From Deinococcus aquatilis DSM 23025 (GTDB lineage: Bacteria; Deinococcota; Deinococci; Deinococcales; Deinococcaceae): DNA of 64,000 bases. Below, one piece after another: positions 63,216 to 64,000 of the stretch. The first letter of the stretch is position 1. Each line of letters begins with the position of its first letter. The stretch covers positions 1 to 64,000 of the forward strand of contig NZ_KB899704.1 in NCBI RefSeq assembly GCF_000378445.1, in the 5' to 3' direction. The translations under genes and the position numbers were made by a program. The notes under the pieces were generated by a model that had not been told where the DNA came from, did no database searches, and worked only from the letters and a program-made list of their open reading frames with translations.

Positions 63216-64000
63216 TTAGCGCCCGAGAGAAAGACGGAGCGCCAGGGCGACCAGCGTGACGAACAGCACAGGAATCGTCAGCACGATCCCAACTTTGAAG
63301 TACTGTCTCCAACCGATCCGGATGCCTTTTTGTGACAGGACGTGCAGCCACAGCAGGGTGGCCAGAGAGCCGATGGGGGTGATCTTGGGACCCAGGTCGT
63401 TGCCCACCACGTTCGCGTAGATCATGCCCTGCTTGATCAGGCCGGTCGCGGCACTGTCATCAATGGCAATCGCGCCGATCAGAACGCTGGGCATGTTGTT
63501 CATCAGGCTGGAAATGACGGCCATCACGAAGCCCGTGCCGAGTGTGGCGGCCCACAGGCCACCCTGGGCCAGACGGTCGAGCAGGCCCGCCAGCAGGTCG
63601 GTCAGGCCCGCGTTCCGCAGCCCGTACACGACCAAGTACATGCCCAGAGAGAACACCACGATCTGCCAGGGTGCGCCCCGGAGGACGGTGCGGGTGGAGA
63701 TCACGTGGCCCCGCGCTGCCACGACATACAGCAGGGCGGCGCCCAGCACCGCCACCGCACTGACTGGGACGCCCAACGGCTCCGCAGCGAAGTAGCCGAT
63801 CAGGAGCAGGGCCAGCACCGCCCACCCGGTCTGGAACACCTGCTGGTCCCGGATGGCGAGGGCAGGAGCCTCCAGTCGGGCCGCGTCATACACGCGCGGC
63901 AGGTCACGGCGGAACAGCAGGTACAGCATGCCCAGACTGGCCAGGATGGCGGCCAGATCCACAGGAAGCATCACGGAGGCATACGCCCCAAAATCCAGTT
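63216..64000 (-). CDS. arsB: Arsenite efflux pump membrane protein ArsB, 5' part outside the window
   Basis: About 261 C-terminal residues of a roughly 430-residue ArsB are present; the frame stays open to the last base. Motifs include [26 protein letters not shown] and [24 protein letters not shown], typical of the ArsB/NhaD ion-transport fold. ArsB expels arsenite from the cytoplasm using the membrane potential. The operon promoter lies outside the window. Confidence 0.94.
   Translation of the reverse strand, partial: LDFGAYASVMLPVDLAAILASLGMLYLLFRRDLPRVYDAARLEAPALAIRDQQVFQTGWAVLALLLIGYFAAEPLGVPVSAVAVLGAALLYVVAARGHVISTRTVLRGAPWQIVVFSLGMYLVVYGLRNAGLTDLLAGLLDRLAQGGLWAATLGTGFVMAVISSLMNNMPSVLIGAIAIDDSAATGLIKQGMIYANVVGNDLGPKITPIGSLATLLWLHVLSQKGIRIGWRQYFKVGIVLTIPVLFVTLVALALRLSLGR

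Overview
The window reads as part of a large plasmid, or a plasmid fused to another replicon, from a Deinococcus-like bacterium. DNA is GC-rich. Several genes have a -10 box about 6 nt before the start codon (leaderless transcripts, common in Deinococcus). The gene families (PpiC foldase, NucS, DUF2171, DUF6766, CsaB) fit that genus. The genus is inferred from gene content and promoter style; no 16S or other marker is present.

Layout. 1-1000: the end of a cell-envelope operon (DUF5693-like gene, then csaB) is cut off after about 19 csaB codons by a decayed IS6-like element. 1-6 kb: a CDF metal transporter, a DUF808 membrane protein, ISL3 transposase debris and small ORFs. 6.1-8.1 kb: a PpiC-type foldase. 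15.1-8.3 kb (minus): a tightly overlapping metal operon, P1B ATPase > glutaredoxin-like (frameshifted) > LspA > DUF3105 > DUF305 > CDF > SCO1 > ArsR > unknown, behind an ArsR-type operator. 15.5-17.3 kb: plasmid origin with nine 14-bp iterons and an adjacent replication initiator. 17.4-26 kb: an IS5 element, a beta-propeller protein, NucS, and several unknown or decayed small genes. 26.6-31.5 kb: two TlpA-like thioredoxins, Lnt and a ZIP transporter.

32.3-39.2 kb (plus): a second metal operon, P1B ATPase > glutaredoxin-like > CadC-like ArsR > UppP > LspA > CYP152 peroxygenase, followed by a small CDF. ATPase + UppP + LspA is the make-up of the pbr lead-resistance system, here under a CadC-like repressor instead of MerR-type PbrR. 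39.4-49.6 kb: a membrane protein with a copy of the same operator class, two very large NPCBM lipoproteins that share an unusual repeated DPYxGG...PW motif, a decayed third member of that family, a truncated YibE/F gene and IS6/IS4 debris. 49.8-54.5 kb: mntH-mntR, divergent from a Tat-exported multicopper oxidase and a ZIP transporter with a DtxR-like box in their promoter. 54.7-56.9 kb: a MerR-family metal cluster, YnfA and a stand-alone CopZ N-terminal domain. 57-64 kb: an arsenic island (MFS, DUF6428, a 56-aa ORF, ArsR, ArsO, ArsN2, MarR, ArsN1, phosphoesterase, ArsC, ArsB running off the end).

Overall this is a heavy-metal/metalloid resistance region: two P1B ATPases, three CDF, two ZIP, one NRAMP, ArsB and an MFS exporter, each group with its own sensor (three ArsR, MarR, MerR, DtxR/MntR). 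It also carries an unusual load of lipoprotein-maturation genes (two LspA, one Lnt) and metal-facing lipoproteins. Damage by at least five IS families is spread through it.
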